A stretch of 64,000 bases of DNA from Acetobacter orientalis (GCF_000963965.1 NZ_BAMX01000022.1:1-64000); one strand, 5' to 3'. Counted from the first letter of the stretch, positions 8,855-18,913 are shown. Made by a program: numbers and translations. The notes: a model not told the origin generated them from the letters alone.

Positions 8855-11800
8855 ATGAAATTATGCGTGTCTTCCCGGCCTGTAACGCAACAAGCATGGT
8901 TTAGCCATTCACAGCTTCTTATGCGGTCGGTTTCTACCCTGGCTCTTAGTTTGTGGGGGTTAGCTGTTATTCAGCCTAATAGTGCCAATGCAGAAGATAT
9001 CACAAATTCATCGACTATTGTTGGCCAAACAGGAACACAGCCTTCAGGCAGCACAGGTTGGTTAAACGGCACGCCCGGTAACCCCGGTGGGGATGGCGCA
9101 TCCGTTAGTTCAGCGCAAACCTATACCAACACAAGCCTTGGTAACATAACGGGTGGCAAAGGGAGCAAAGGGGGTACTGCACACTATAGTGGTTCTGGCG
9201 GGCAGGGTGGCTCTGGCGTTCTTATTTCAGGCCAAGGTAGCACGTTAATTAATGCTGGGAGTATAACCGGCGGGCAAGGGGGCGATCGTGGCAGTTACTC
9301 GGTAGGCCCAGGTGGGTATGGGGCGGCTGGGAATGGCGTTTCTATAACAGGTACAGGAAACACACTTATAAATTCAGGAACTATCTCTGGTAATCATGGT
9401 GGCATAGGTAGCCCTGACGGCACTAATATATTTTCCAATTCAGTTAACGTGACAGCAACCAATAATACTGTAGAGCTAGATGTTGGAGGCAGTTTTGCGA
9501 ACAATGTCGTGTCTACTGTCACAGGCAATACGTTTGCCTTGGGGGGTAAAGGGACATCGACGTTCGATTTTTCAAATTCGTCTTCTAAAGTAACGGGTTT
9601 TTCATATTTAAAAGTAACAGGCGGTTCAGATTGGACAATTTTAGGGACCAACACCACAAGTGTTGATGTAACAATAGACCCGACAGCAACCCTTGAGCTT
9701 GGGAATGGTGGCGCAAGTGGTCTTATAGCAAGTGGCCAAGCTATTCATAATAGTGGCACCCTTGTTGTGAACCACAGCGATACAGTCGTACTTAACCAAA
9801 CAATTGATGGAACCGGCACCTTTGTGCAGGCCGGTAATGGTACAACGCGCCTTACTACAGCCCAAAAATATACTGGGGCTACCAGTATTACTGGAGGCAC
9901 TCTAGCACTTACGGGAGACGGCTCTATTGCGGCATCTTCTGGTGTGCATGCCAACAGCGTGTTTGACCTCTCTGCTACGACCAACACGGCACCTAACATT
10001 ACCGCTTTAGATGGTACGGGGTCTATTATTTTAGGCGCTAACACGCTTAACCTAACTAATGCCAATAGTGGCTTTGGTAATGTCTTTTCCGGGGTAGCAT
10101 CTGGTACCGGCGGGTTGGCGGTTGGTGCCGGCACAGAAATTCTTGCAGGTGATAATACTTATACCGGGGCAACAACGGTTAATCAGGGCGCAACCTTGCA
10201 ACTTGGCAATGGAGGCACTGGGGGGCGTATTAGCACCAGCTCTGCCATACACAATAATGGTGCATTGGTTGTTGACCATAGTGATGCTGTGGTTCTTACA
10301 CAGGGCATTGACGGTATCGGCAGCCTCACCCAGCAAGGGCAGGGTACCACAACCCTGAGTGCGGCCAACAGCTACACAGGTGCTACCACCATTACAGCAG
10401 GTACATTGGCTTTAAGCGGTGATGGCAGCATTGCCACGTCTTCTGGCGTGCACGACAACGGTGTGTTTGATGTCTCGGGCAGCAGTTCTGCAACACCGAG
10501 TATTACTGCGTTAGAGGGGGCAGGCTCAGTTGTGCTGGGTGCCAATACGCTCACCCTGACAAATGCAAATAGTAGCTTTGGAAATATCTTCTCCGGTGTT
10601 GCCTCTGGCACTGGTGGCCTGACGGTTGCGGGTGGCACCGAGACACTGAGCGGGGCCAACACTTACACGGGTGTAACCACAGTTGCGCAGGGAGCCAGTC
10701 TGAACTTGCCGGGTTCTATCGCGGGTGATCTCACGACAGCCGGCACCACGAGCATTTCTGGCGGCAGCGTTGGTGGCAGCACCAGCAATAGCGGCACATT
10801 AACAGCGTCCGACGCGACCCTGCACGACCTCTCGAGCACGGCAGGCACGGCAATGCTCACAAATACCACAGCGGGTGCCCTGACCAACGCAGATGGCGCT
10901 ACGCTACGCTTGAGCGGTGGCAGTGCGACCTCTGCGACTAATGCTGGCACCATGAGTTTGAGTGGTGGCAATAGTGTCAGTGGTGACGTGACCAACACAG
11001 CCGGTCAGGTAACGCTAGATGGCGCAACAGTTGGCGGCACGTTGGCGGCCCAAGGTGGTAGCTTCACGGTTGGTGCCAATGCTGCCACCGCCGGGTCTTT
11101 AAGTGGCACGGCAAATGGGACGCTGGACGGCACGCTTAGCTTGAGCAATGCTGCAGATACTTATAGTGGCATTTTATCTGGCGCTGGTGGCCTGAGTGTT
11201 AAGGGTGGGAGCGAAGTTCTCAGCGGAGATAATACTTACACGGGGGCCACAACCATCGCGACAGGTGGAACCCTGCAGTTGGGCGATGGTGGCACCACAG
11301 GGAGCATCAGTTCCAGTACTGCCGTGCATAATGACGGCCAACTGAGTGTAAAACATAGTAACGATCTGACCATAGCTCAAGCCATGGACGGCAGCGGCAG
11401 CTTTACCCAAGCAGGCACCGGCACAACCGTTTTAATGGGGGCAAATAGTTATAGCGGTACAACCACGGTCAGTGCTGGCACTTTGCAGGTTGATGGTAAC
11501 CAGAGCGCCGCGACCGGCGCAACAGAGGTGGCGTCTGGTGCTTCTTTAGCCGGTATTGGTACTCTGGGCGGCAATGTAACATTAGCTGATGGGGCAACAT
11601 TAACCCCTGGTGGCATTAACCATGCTGTGGGCACATTAACAGTGAACGGCAACTTGAGCCTTGGGAAAAATTCCATTCAGAACTGGGATTTGGGGCAAGT
11701 TAATATTGCTGGCGGTCAATATAATGACTTTGTTGACGTCAAAGGGAATCTGACCCTAGGCGGCACTTTAAATGTTGCCGCTGTTACCGATGGGCCAGAT

Positions 11801-14539
11801 GTTAAAAATGGCTTGCTAGACGCTGGTGTTTATAGACTGTATGCGTACGATGGAAAATTGTCTGGTGCTCTAGATGAAAAACTGGGGGATATTCCACAAG
11901 GTGATAATGTAAGCCTTGGTTTACAAACATCTATTGCACACCAAGTTAATTTGGTTGTGAGCGATGGAACACTCATTTATTGGGATGGTGGCAACAGTGC
12001 AAACCATGGAACCGATGGTGCCTCTGGTAATGGTGAGGTTAATGGCGGTGATGGTGTATGGACAACCTTAAACGGTGTGGGAGACGGTAATTGGACAAAC
12101 TATAACGGCACCCGCAATGCTCCGTGGGATCCGGGTGGGTTTGCCATTTTTAATGCAACTGCTGGCACTGTTACTGTGTCGGATACAAATAAGGCTGGTA
12201 ATGTTGCCAATGTAACAATTAAGGGTATGCAGTTCGCCAATAGTGATGGAAATATGTATGTTGTTACAGGCGACGACGTGTACGCAACAACCAATACCAC
12301 CACTATTCGAGTGGGTGACGGCACGAACGAAGGCTCCACTATTATTGCCGATTTAGATACCGTTATAAACGATAGCCAAGTTTCTGGTGGTACCTCTTTG
12401 GTTAAGTCAGATGCAGGCACTCTTCTTATTACAAAAGACCAAACTTATGTGGGAGATACCACAATTAGCGGTGGCACCTTGCAGCTCGGTAACGGTGGCA
12501 CAGAAGGCCGTATAGACAGTAGTGCTGCTATTCATAATGATGGCGCATTGGTTATTGACCATAGCGATGCGGTCACTTTTACGCAGCAGATTGATGGTTT
12601 AGGTAGCCTTACGCAGCAAGGGGCAGGCACAACGGTGCTTGGCAATACTAACACCTATGCTGGTGGTACAAACATTACAGATGGCACCTTGCAAGGTAGC
12701 GCAAGTAGTTTTGGTAGTGGCGCTATTGTAAACGAGGGCACGCTCGTCTTAAATCAAGATAAAGATGGTAGTCTCGATAATCCCCTTTCAGGTAAAGGGG
12801 ACTTTATAAAAAATGGCAATGCCTTAGTTGGCATAAATTACGACGACAGCCAGTTTGAAGGCAAAACAACCGTGTCTGCTGGCACCCTTAATGTAAATGG
12901 TTCTTTAGAAAACTCTCAAATAAGCGTTGCAGAGGGTGCAACTTTGTCGGGGTTAGGTACGGTAGGGGCAACGCATATTGCACAAGGCGGCATATTGGCG
13001 CCCGGTAATGCTGATACTGTAGGGGCATTAACTATTAAAGGCGACCTGAGCATGCAGGCAGGCTCTGTTTTATCAGGCACAGGTACAGGCACACTGACAG
13101 GCACAACATTTACGGCCAACGGTGCTACTTATGCCCAACTTTTGGGTGATGTGGTGCGGGTTGCTGGGTCTGCAAATATTGATGGTGCATCTGTCAGCTT
13201 TAATGTGGTGCAGGGCTCAGTGCTTAAGGCGAACCAAGCGTATACAGTCTTAAGTGCGACAGGTGGCATAAACGGTAAATATCTTGATCTTCTGACAAAT
13301 ATTACAAAAAACTATCTCTTTTTGACCCCTCAACTATTTTATACGGCTGATGATGTAGACCTGCTTTTAATAAACAATGGCTTAAATATTTCAGAATTGG
13401 GCGGCAGTGGTAATCAACGTCAGGTAGAACAAGGGTTGTCTGGCATGTCTGTTGAAAACCCCATTATTAAGGCTATTTCTCAGCTTGATAAGCAAGATGG
13501 GTTACAGGCCATTAATGCTCTTTCGGGAGAAGGGCATGCTTCTGTCGCTACAGCTATGACCGAAGACGCATTTTTTGCACGAGATGCCATGAATGAGCGT
13601 TTAGAAAGTGCTGAATGCGATGGCGGCTATAACAGAGGCACACAAAGTACAGCGAGCTTAAATAACAAGGTTTTTGAGAAAAATAACCGCTGTTATACGG
13701 ACCGCTTTACACTGTGGGGCCAAAGTTATGGCAGCTTAGGTGAAAACTATGGTGACGGTAACGCCGCTACCATGCACCACACCACAGCAGGCTTTATGGT
13801 GGGGGCAGATACCGCAGTGCATGACCGTTGGCGTGTTGGTGGGTTGTTAGGGTATGGTAGCTCAACATTTAATGTTGGCACTGGTCGTAACTCTCATGGC
13901 AACAGCAATAATGTGCTGCTTGGTGGCTATGCTGGCACACATTGGGGTAAGCTCAACCTGCGTATGGGGGCGTCTTATGCATGGAATATGCAACAAGTTA
14001 ATAGAACAGTTGCATTTAAAGGGTACCAAGGTGGGCGGCTTAATAGCAGCTACCTAGGTGGCACAGCGCAAGCATTTGGTGAGGTTGGCTATAAAATACG
14101 GCATAACGGCACAGTTATAGAACCTTTTGCCCAAGTTGCGTATGTTAATACTCATACCAATAAATATCACGAAACAGGTGGTATTGAAGCTCTGAACGGA
14201 CGCGCTATGGATATGGGGGTTACGTTCTCCAGTTTTGGTGTGCGTGCGGCCTCTACTTTCAAAGTGGGTAATCTGGCCATGACCCCTCAAGCACTTTTGG
14301 GTTATCGCCACGCGTTTGGGCATCTAGCACCCACCGTGCGGCAAACATTCGCAAGCGAAGGGAATGGCCCTATGATGTCTATTTCGGGCACGCCCTTAGC
14401 AGCAGATAGTGCCGTGCTCAATGCAGGCTTTACCATACAGGCAACAGACCGCATTGATTTTGGTCTTTCCTATATTGGCCAATACGCCGTGCAGGCATTG
14501 GATAACGGGGCACGCGCCCACGTCAAAATTACGTTTTAA
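8855..14539 (+). CDS. Very large autotransporter (type Va) surface protein
   Basis: Secreted surface protein of about 1,894 residues. I place the start at ATG 8855 (AAGAAGCAG upstream), giving an extended signal peptide of about 50 residues ending at SANA/ED. The passenger starts with Gly/Ser-rich repeats, then carries several passenger-associated transport repeats of the form TLQLGNGGT...AIHN.G.L...HSD....Q.IDG.GS..Q.G.GTT.L....Y.G.T.I..GTL, which fold as a beta-helix. Two of them lie in an exact-length 504-bp tandem duplication. The beta-domain begins near base 13699 (DRFTLWGQSYGSLG) and ends HVKITF with the terminal Phe. Two cysteines lie just before the barrel. Adhesion or biofilm roles are typical of the family; no protease motif was noticed. 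Confidence 0.9.
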   Translation: MKLCVSSRPVTQQAWFSHSQLLMRSVSTLALSLWGLAVIQPNSANAEDITNSSTIVGQTGTQPSGSTGWLNGTPGNPGGDGASVSSAQTYTNTSLGNITGGKGSKGGTAHYSGSGGQGGSGVLISGQGSTLINAGSITGGQGGDRGSYSVGPGGYGAAGNGVSITGTGNTLINSGTISGNHGGIGSPDGTNIFSNSVNVTATNNTVELDVGGSFANNVVSTVTGNTFALGGKGTSTFDFSNSSSKVTGFSYLKVTGGSDWTILGTNTTSVDVTIDPTATLELGNGGASGLIASGQAIHNSGTLVVNHSDTVVLNQTIDGTGTFVQAGNGTTRLTTAQKYTGATSITGGTLALTGDGSIAASSGVHANSVFDLSATTNTAPNITALDGTGSIILGANTLNLTNANSGFGNVFSGVASGTGGLAVGAGTEILAGDNTYTGATTVNQGATLQLGNGGTGGRISTSSAIHNNGALVVDHSDAVVLTQGIDGIGSLTQQGQGTTTLSAANSYTGATTITAGTLALSGDGSIATSSGVHDNGVFDVSGSSSATPSITALEGAGSVVLGANTLTLTNANSSFGNIFSGVASGTGGLTVAGGTETLSGANTYTGVTTVAQGASLNLPGSIAGDLTTAGTTSISGGSVGGSTSNSGTLTASDATLHDLSSTAGTAMLTNTTAGALTNADGATLRLSGGSATSATNAGTMSLSGGNSVSGDVTNTAGQVTLDGATVGGTLAAQGGSFTVGANAATAGSLSGTANGTLDGTLSLSNAADTYSGILSGAGGLSVKGGSEVLSGDNTYTGATTIATGGTLQLGDGGTTGSISSSTAVHNDGQLSVKHSNDLTIAQAMDGSGSFTQAGTGTTVLMGANSYSGTTTVSAGTLQVDGNQSAATGATEVASGASLAGIGTLGGNVTLADGATLTPGGINHAVGTLTVNGNLSLGKNSIQNWDLGQVNIAGGQYNDFVDVKGNLTLGGTLNVAAVTDGPDVKNGLLDAGVYRLYAYDGKLSGALDEKLGDIPQGDNVSLGLQTSIAHQVNLVVSDGTLIYWDGGNSANHGTDGASGNGEVNGGDGVWTTLNGVGDGNWTNYNGTRNAPWDPGGFAIFNATAGTVTVSDTNKAGNVANVTIKGMQFANSDGNMYVVTGDDVYATTNTTTIRVGDGTNEGSTIIADLDTVINDSQVSGGTSLVKSDAGTLLITKDQTYVGDTTISGGTLQLGNGGTEGRIDSSAAIHNDGALVIDHSDAVTFTQQIDGLGSLTQQGAGTTVLGNTNTYAGGTNITDGTLQGSASSFGSGAIVNEGTLVLNQDKDGSLDNPLSGKGDFIKNGNALVGINYDDSQFEGKTTVSAGTLNVNGSLENSQISVAEGATLSGLGTVGATHIAQGGILAPGNADTVGALTIKGDLSMQAGSVLSGTGTGTLTGTTFTANGATYAQLLGDVVRVAGSANIDGASVSFNVVQGSVLKANQAYTVLSATGGINGKYLDLLTNITKNYLFLTPQLFYTADDVDLLLINNGLNISELGGSGNQRQVEQGLSGMSVENPIIKAISQLDKQDGLQAINALSGEGHASVATAMTEDAFFARDAMNERLESAECDGGYNRGTQSTASLNNKVFEKNNRCYTDRFTLWGQSYGSLGENYGDGNAATMHHTTAGFMVGADTAVHDRWRVGGLLGYGSSTFNVGTGRNSHGNSNNVLLGGYAGTHWGKLNLRMGASYAWNMQQVNRTVAFKGYQGGRLNSSYLGGTAQAFGEVGYKIRHNGTVIEPFAQVAYVNTHTNKYHETGGIEALNGRAMDMGVTFSSFGVRAASTFKVGNLAMTPQALLGYRHAFGHLAPTVRQTFASEGNGPMMSISGTPLAADSAVLNAGFTIQATDRIDFGLSYIGQYAVQALDNGARAHVKITF
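9686..10693 (+). repeat. Two tandem 504-bp units in the autotransporter passenger
   Basis: Units 9686-10189 and 10190-10693 each encode 168 residues starting with AT/LxLGNGG and ending with TYTG.TTV.QG. The spacing between matching codons is exactly 504 bp at both boundaries. Copies differ at many third positions, so the duplication is not recent. Shorter related units recur near 11271-11490 and 12477-12690. Confidence 0.85.
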
Positions 14540-14590
14540 AGCAAGGCTGGCAGTAAGCGGTGTCTCTGCCATCAAAAAAATGGAGCTATT

Positions 14591-15208
14591 ATGAACAAAA
14601 ATCTTAAAATTATTGTTCCCGCAAGTATTGGTGTTTTGGCCCTTGCCTGTATAGGAGCATTTACATTTTATGGTCATGCATCAGCTAATACAGCAGCATC
14701 TAAGGCAAAAAGTGCTAACAACACCCAACCGTTACTGGAATATACTCTACCAAGAGGGGCCTCTTCTTTAAACGAAACCTACCAAGACTGGCGTGTTGTA
14801 TGCCAAAAAAACAACCAGACGGCACAGTGTTTGGTTGTGCAACAAGAAAATGAAAATAAAACACACCAGCATATTCTTACTCTGGAGCTACAACCCAGAG
14901 GTGACAGAATAGCAGGGTTTGCAACACTCCCCTTTGGCCTTGCTTTGGCAAAAGGGGTTACTTTACAAGCTGATGCACACCCCATAGCCGATGTGCAAGC
15001 CTTTACAACATGTGTGCCTGCAGGTTGCCTTGTGCCGGTTAATCTGACCACTCAGCAATTTATAGAGCTACAAAAAGGCACAAAAGTAGAAATAAGAGCC
15101 GTTTCTGTTACGGGACAAAATGTTTCTATTCCTTTTTCTAACAAAGGTTTAGAACAGGCGATGGCGCGTATTACGGCGCTTTCTAGTTCAAAAATTTCTG
15201 GACACTAA
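14591..15208 (+). CDS. Invasion-associated locus B (IalB) family protein
   Basis: Secreted or membrane-anchored protein of 205 residues with an N-terminal hydrophobic segment (residues 7-28) and an IalB-type domain from about residue 55. Family marks are YQDWRVVC near the start of the domain, FGLALAKGVTLQAD in the centre, and FTTCVPAGCLVPVNL with paired cysteines that likely form disulfides. IalB proteins are widespread in alphaproteobacteria and are named from Bartonella erythrocyte invasion; the function in free-living species is unclear. GGAG lies 6 nt before the ATG. It begins 51 bp after the autotransporter stop, so the two are probably co-transcribed. Confidence 0.82.
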   Translation: MNKNLKIIVPASIGVLALACIGAFTFYGHASANTAASKAKSANNTQPLLEYTLPRGASSLNETYQDWRVVCQKNNQTAQCLVVQQENENKTHQHILTLELQPRGDRIAGFATLPFGLALAKGVTLQADAHPIADVQAFTTCVPAGCLVPVNLTTQQFIELQKGTKVEIRAVSVTGQNVSIPFSNKGLEQAMARITALSSSKISGH

Positions 15209-15265
15209 ACTATGCCGAGAGTCTTTTTGTATACAGTATAATGAGTTAAAGTAGATGTTAATTTT

Positions 15266-15298
15266 GCCAATCATATTTTCTATCAAAATATGGTTGGC
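15266..15298 (+). terminator. Strong hairpin after the IalB-like gene
   Basis: GCCAATCATATTTT and AAAATATGGTTGGC form a 14-bp stem with one G-U pair and a 5-nt loop. It probably terminates the autotransporter-IalB transcript. The following sequence lacks a long U-tract. Confidence 0.6.
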
Positions 15299-15463
15299 GT
15301 ATAAATGTATAAGAAATTAAAACTTTCAATAATGAAGAATATCTAAAGCAGCATAGTCATTCAATACAATGCTATAGCACAGTATATGCGGCAGATATAT
15401 TTTAGCGATGAGATCATGCTCAGGGGAACGCCAACATGTCTCCAATTCTTATTAAAGGCTGTT

Positions 15464-15478
15464 AAGGAGAGAAAATTG
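15464..15478 (+). promoter_or_regulatory. Ribosome binding site defining a TTG start
   Basis: AAGGAG at 15464-15469 is separated by 6 nt from TTG at 15476. The in-frame upstream ATG codons (15386, 15416) have no such site. The peptide from the TTG is a clean signal sequence, whereas longer versions add about 30 basic residues ahead of it. Confidence 0.7.
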
Positions 15479-17377
15479 CGTTTTCCCTTAACAGTAACCT
15501 GCCTTTTCATGGCACCATTACCCTGTATGGCAGAACCCGCACTGCCAATGCTACCAGCCCATACATTAGAGTGTGAGCGTTCTGAAGCTTCTCTGTTCAC
15601 AACAGAACAACAAACTGCACCTCTCATAACAGTTGGGCGTTTCCCAATTTTTTCTGCTTTGTCGCGTAGCCCAGATGTTTTTCAGTCTCCCGATTCCGTT
15701 TATATTGGTGGGCTGCCTACGCATGGTTGGGGCAAAACTGGGCAGGCAAATAATACGGTATCACGGCCAGGTTCGTTGGTGATTACAGGCCAGCCATGGG
15801 GGCCATATAATGCCGGAGCTCTAGAAAACATTTTATGGGGCATAGGTGTTGACCAGCAAAATGGTGTGGCTAATGTAGACTGGCGAGCTGGGCAAGTGCC
15901 GCCATTTGATGGTGTGGGCCAGTATACAGGTGTAACCAACGCATCTGCTATGGTTATTGCACCGGCAAAATTTATGGCTGGGCATGCTGTTATTTCTCCA
16001 GCATTCACGCCTGCTCAACTGTCTATGTTAAGAATTGGTATGTATGTCAGTACAAATATCATTAATTCCCAGATTTCAGAAAAACCTATAAACAATTGGG
16101 TTGGTGACAGCTATCCTCTGGTTAATTTTTATCAGGGTATATTAGCTGGTTGGCAGCAGTCTTTTGATAGTACGGGTAAGGCCATTACGCTGCTTAATGT
16201 GCCTGCATGGGGTAATTATAATTTTAAACAGCAGCACGTAGGGAGCGTACCCGGTTACGAAAAAGGTGATAGTTTAGATACATTAAGGTCTAACTATAAA
16301 CAGCCAATGGTATTTATCGGCAACGATACAGGCGAAACCGCTCATAATGACTACCTTTTTTATGATGGCCGAAAATCATCTTCTCAAGAAAATAAAGGGT
16401 ATGCAAAAGCACTTTCGCATACATTAAGCGATACTGAGGTAGACTTACGGTATTATGCAACAAAACCAAAAGATGTAACGGTAAATGGTATAACCGTTTC
16501 AATTGCGTCTATGATGAACAGCCCTGTGGGGCGAGAGGCCATGACATCGGGTAGCTATCTCATGAACTTGAGTGGCGATATTCCCAACATACTTATTCTT
16601 GATGGCGCAGCAGATGCCAATATTATTCAAGGGCACTCTTTTTACCTACATGGGCAGGAAGGTACATATTTTCCGAAAGAGTATACCGCCACACAAACAA
16701 AAAATAGAAAAGTCCAAACCAATTTTGCATTCACTAGTTTTGCAGACAGCATAAATTCTCTTAACTTAATAAGTTACCAACAAGCTTATGGTCATTCTCA
16801 AGGTGCAACCAACACATCTTACCATTTGGGTTTACATGCAGACGGTAATTTTAAATTCCCGACGACTACAGGTTCAAATTATGGAGAGATTGAATGGAAC
16901 CCCAAAGGAGCTTGGGGTGCTTCTATTGCGTTATGTGCAGCGCAGGAAAATTGTGGCCTGATTCATGACGGGAATGGCATGGTGCATTTAAAAAATGGCG
17001 CTCATGTAAAAGAAGGGGGGGTAACAGCAGGGAGTGGTCTTGTTATTGGCCCGCAACCGCAAGGCCATAATGCAGGGTTGGGTTTGTATATGCCTGTTTC
17101 TAATATCACTACTCTTTTAGAGATTATGCAAGGTAATGAAGAGTTGCTTTCATTGCAAAATACAGGAAATTTTATATTAAAAAAGACTTTTTTAGCGAAG
17201 CAGAATGTCATTGCTCAGGGGAACATTGTAGCAATTGGGTATTTTCAGCAACCTCTTAAAACCCCAACCTCTTCTCAAGCATCGTGTTCTGCTGGTCAGT
17301 TTATGGATGATGAAAATTACCATTATGTCTGTGTGGGTAAAAATCATTGGAAAAGAAGCGCTTTGAGTGATTTTTAG
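15476..17377 (+). CDS. Secreted protein of unknown family, phage-tail-like C-terminus
   Basis: I do not recognise this 633-residue protein. Starting at TTG 15476 it has a signal peptide with a hydrophobic core ending near PCMA/EPALP. The body is rich in Gly, Asn, Ser and aromatic residues with predicted extended beta structure (GWGKTGQANN, YLMNLSGDIPNILILDGAAD). A repeat-like stretch near residue 470 (GLGLYMPVSN, ENILWG-type strands) recalls phage tail or fibre proteins. The end has two cysteines in CSAGQFMDDENYHYVCVGKNHWKRSAL, likely a disulfide-closed module. It sits between the IalB-like gene and two glycosyltransferases, so a surface-exposed, perhaps glycosylated, protein is my inference. 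A domesticated tail-spike protein is an alternative. Confidence 0.7.
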   Translation: MRFPLTVTCLFMAPLPCMAEPALPMLPAHTLECERSEASLFTTEQQTAPLITVGRFPIFSALSRSPDVFQSPDSVYIGGLPTHGWGKTGQANNTVSRPGSLVITGQPWGPYNAGALENILWGIGVDQQNGVANVDWRAGQVPPFDGVGQYTGVTNASAMVIAPAKFMAGHAVISPAFTPAQLSMLRIGMYVSTNIINSQISEKPINNWVGDSYPLVNFYQGILAGWQQSFDSTGKAITLLNVPAWGNYNFKQQHVGSVPGYEKGDSLDTLRSNYKQPMVFIGNDTGETAHNDYLFYDGRKSSSQENKGYAKALSHTLSDTEVDLRYYATKPKDVTVNGITVSIASMMNSPVGREAMTSGSYLMNLSGDIPNILILDGAADANIIQGHSFYLHGQEGTYFPKEYTATQTKNRKVQTNFAFTSFADSINSLNLISYQQAYGHSQGATNTSYHLGLHADGNFKFPTTTGSNYGEIEWNPKGAWGASIALCAAQENCGLIHDGNGMVHLKNGAHVKEGGVTAGSGLVIGPQPQGHNAGLGLYMPVSNITTLLEIMQGNEELLSLQNTGNFILKKTFLAKQNVIAQGNIVAIGYFQQPLKTPTSSQASCSAGQFMDDENYHYVCVGKNHWKRSALSDF

Positions 17378-17386
17378 AGACTGGCT

Positions 17387-17427
17387 ATAATCCCATTCAA
17401 TACTGTAAGATGCATTGATGGGGTTAT
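17387..17427. terminator. Bidirectional hairpin between convergent genes
   Basis: ATAATCCCATTCAAT pairs with ATTGATGGGGTTAT apart from one wobble and one bulge, around a 12-nt loop. It lies between the plus-strand secreted protein and the minus-strand glycosyltransferase and can serve both. Confidence 0.55.
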
Positions 17428-17461
17428 GAGAAACAAATAATACAGTTAGAGAGTTATAAAA

Positions 17462-18913
17462 TTAAACAATCCAAGAGAGAGTTTTGTTACTTTCCTCTAA
17501 AAGAAGCTCTTTTGATTTAGTGTCTAAATTGGAAGATGCAATGAGAAAATCATTATAATTTAAATTTTGTTTCAGTAAAAAATCTACAAACTGTTGGTAG
17601 TTAAAATAATATTTTATAGATGAAAGTGTCTCAAACTGGAACGAGTTTTCAATAAGGGAAAATTGCTCCCACGCAGAGTGGTCTTGTCGGTTACACGTAA
17701 TGTCTCCACCAAGGTCTAGCGGAACACAGCTTAGATATTTATTGGTATAAGGATCTCTTAAGAAAACAGAATTATTATGGGAAGGTACAATCTGAAAACG
17801 ATAGCAGAAGCTTTTTTGCTGTTTATCTTTAATGTGAAAATTAATATTGGAGACCTGTTCGTTGTCTTGGCTTACAAGGTAAATAGTATCAGGGTCTTCG
17901 TCGTAAATTATGCCATATATAGGGTTGTTTGTGGTTGAGATATCTGGTGTTTGTGCAAGAAAACCGTCAATGCTATCTAGGTGTAAATAACTATCATGTT
18001 GTGTTTTAATAACAAAAGTTTTTGATTTTTTCTCATTTAAATTGATAACTTGGTTATGGAATTTATTTTTTAAAATAAGAGTTTCTTGGTAGTTATCAAA
18101 AAGTATAGCTTTAATATCGTTCAAAATTTTATTGGCATTTTCAATTTTTGATTTTTCAATATGATATTCAAGATCATTCTTATCAAAATGATTCCAATAA
18201 ACTGTAGAGTTAGAGAGATCTGCTCCTAATCTTCTATTTATACGAGCAACATAATGCTCCATAGAGCGGCAAATATAATGGTTTACTCTGGCTCTACCCC
18301 ATTCAACTTTTTTGGTAGAACCGGACCATGTAAAGCTATTTCCAAGAGAGTCTAGATATTGCTCATTTTCTAAATGGAATTTATGTGGGTCAGTGTAATT
18401 AAAAGTATAATATTCTGGTTTTATAATGCTCTTAACAAGCGTATTATCATCAAGCTCTTTTTGAGAGTGAAAAAGGAAGGCCTGATAAATAGGGATATGA
18501 TCTTTTAGAACCTTATAGGAGCCACCATAAATACACCAGTTTAAAGCAATAGCATTGCAATTTTCATAATCTAAAAGAAAATCATTTATGGTATTATGTT
18601 CTTCTAAATAAATATATTCATCAGCATCTAAAAATGCGAGCCATTTGTAATTATTAAGCGATTTTCGGCAGGAATCAAAATAAGATTCTTTTTGTCTCCA
18701 GTAAAAATTTGGCTCTTTTCCAATACTAGTTCTATTTAATTCAATATTATATTTACGGCTAATTATTTCACATACTTCAAAAGTGCCATCTGTTGAGTGG
18801 TCATCGTAGATAAAAATTTTATCAAAACCTAAACTCAAATGCCATGAGATCCAAGAAGCGATATCGTAAACTTCATTTTTAACGAAAAGTACAATTGCAG
18901 ACTTGTCACTCAT
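17462..18913 (-). CDS. GT2-like glycosyltransferase with beta-trefoil-like tail
   Basis: Glycosyltransferase of about 483 residues. The GT-A domain (about residues 1-240) has IVLFVKNEVYDIASWISWHLSLGFDKIFIYDDHSTDGT at the start and the metal-binding LDADEYI motif, matching the family-2-like / GT92-like enzymes of bacterial surface glycosylation. The C-terminal 150 residues contain fascin-like beta-trefoil patterns: SYLHLDSIDGFL, then KYLSCVPLDLGGDITCNR and SAWEQFSLIE, suggesting a glycan- or protein-binding module. Met at 18913 is preceded by GGAG at 8 nt spacing, which supports it over the upstream Met at 18964. The DNA is markedly AT-rich, a sign of possible transfer. It lies upstream of nothing else on its strand except the GT61 gene, 118 bp away. 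Confidence 0.78.
   Translation of the reverse strand: MSDKSAIVLFVKNEVYDIASWISWHLSLGFDKIFIYDDHSTDGTFEVCEIISRKYNIELNRTSIGKEPNFYWRQKESYFDSCRKSLNNYKWLAFLDADEYIYLEEHNTINDFLLDYENCNAIALNWCIYGGSYKVLKDHIPIYQAFLFHSQKELDDNTLVKSIIKPEYYTFNYTDPHKFHLENEQYLDSLGNSFTWSGSTKKVEWGRARVNHYICRSMEHYVARINRRLGADLSNSTVYWNHFDKNDLEYHIEKSKIENANKILNDIKAILFDNYQETLILKNKFHNQVINLNEKKSKTFVIKTQHDSYLHLDSIDGFLAQTPDISTTNNPIYGIIYDEDPDTIYLVSQDNEQVSNINFHIKDKQQKSFCYRFQIVPSHNNSVFLRDPYTNKYLSCVPLDLGGDITCNRQDHSAWEQFSLIENSFQFETLSSIKYYFNYQQFVDFLLKQNLNYNDFLIASSNLDTKSKELLLEESNKTLSWIV

Noticed and set aside
9686-12690. CRISPR-like repetitive pattern
   Set aside because: The repeats are long, in frame, protein-coding beta-helix units without uniform spacers or cas genes.
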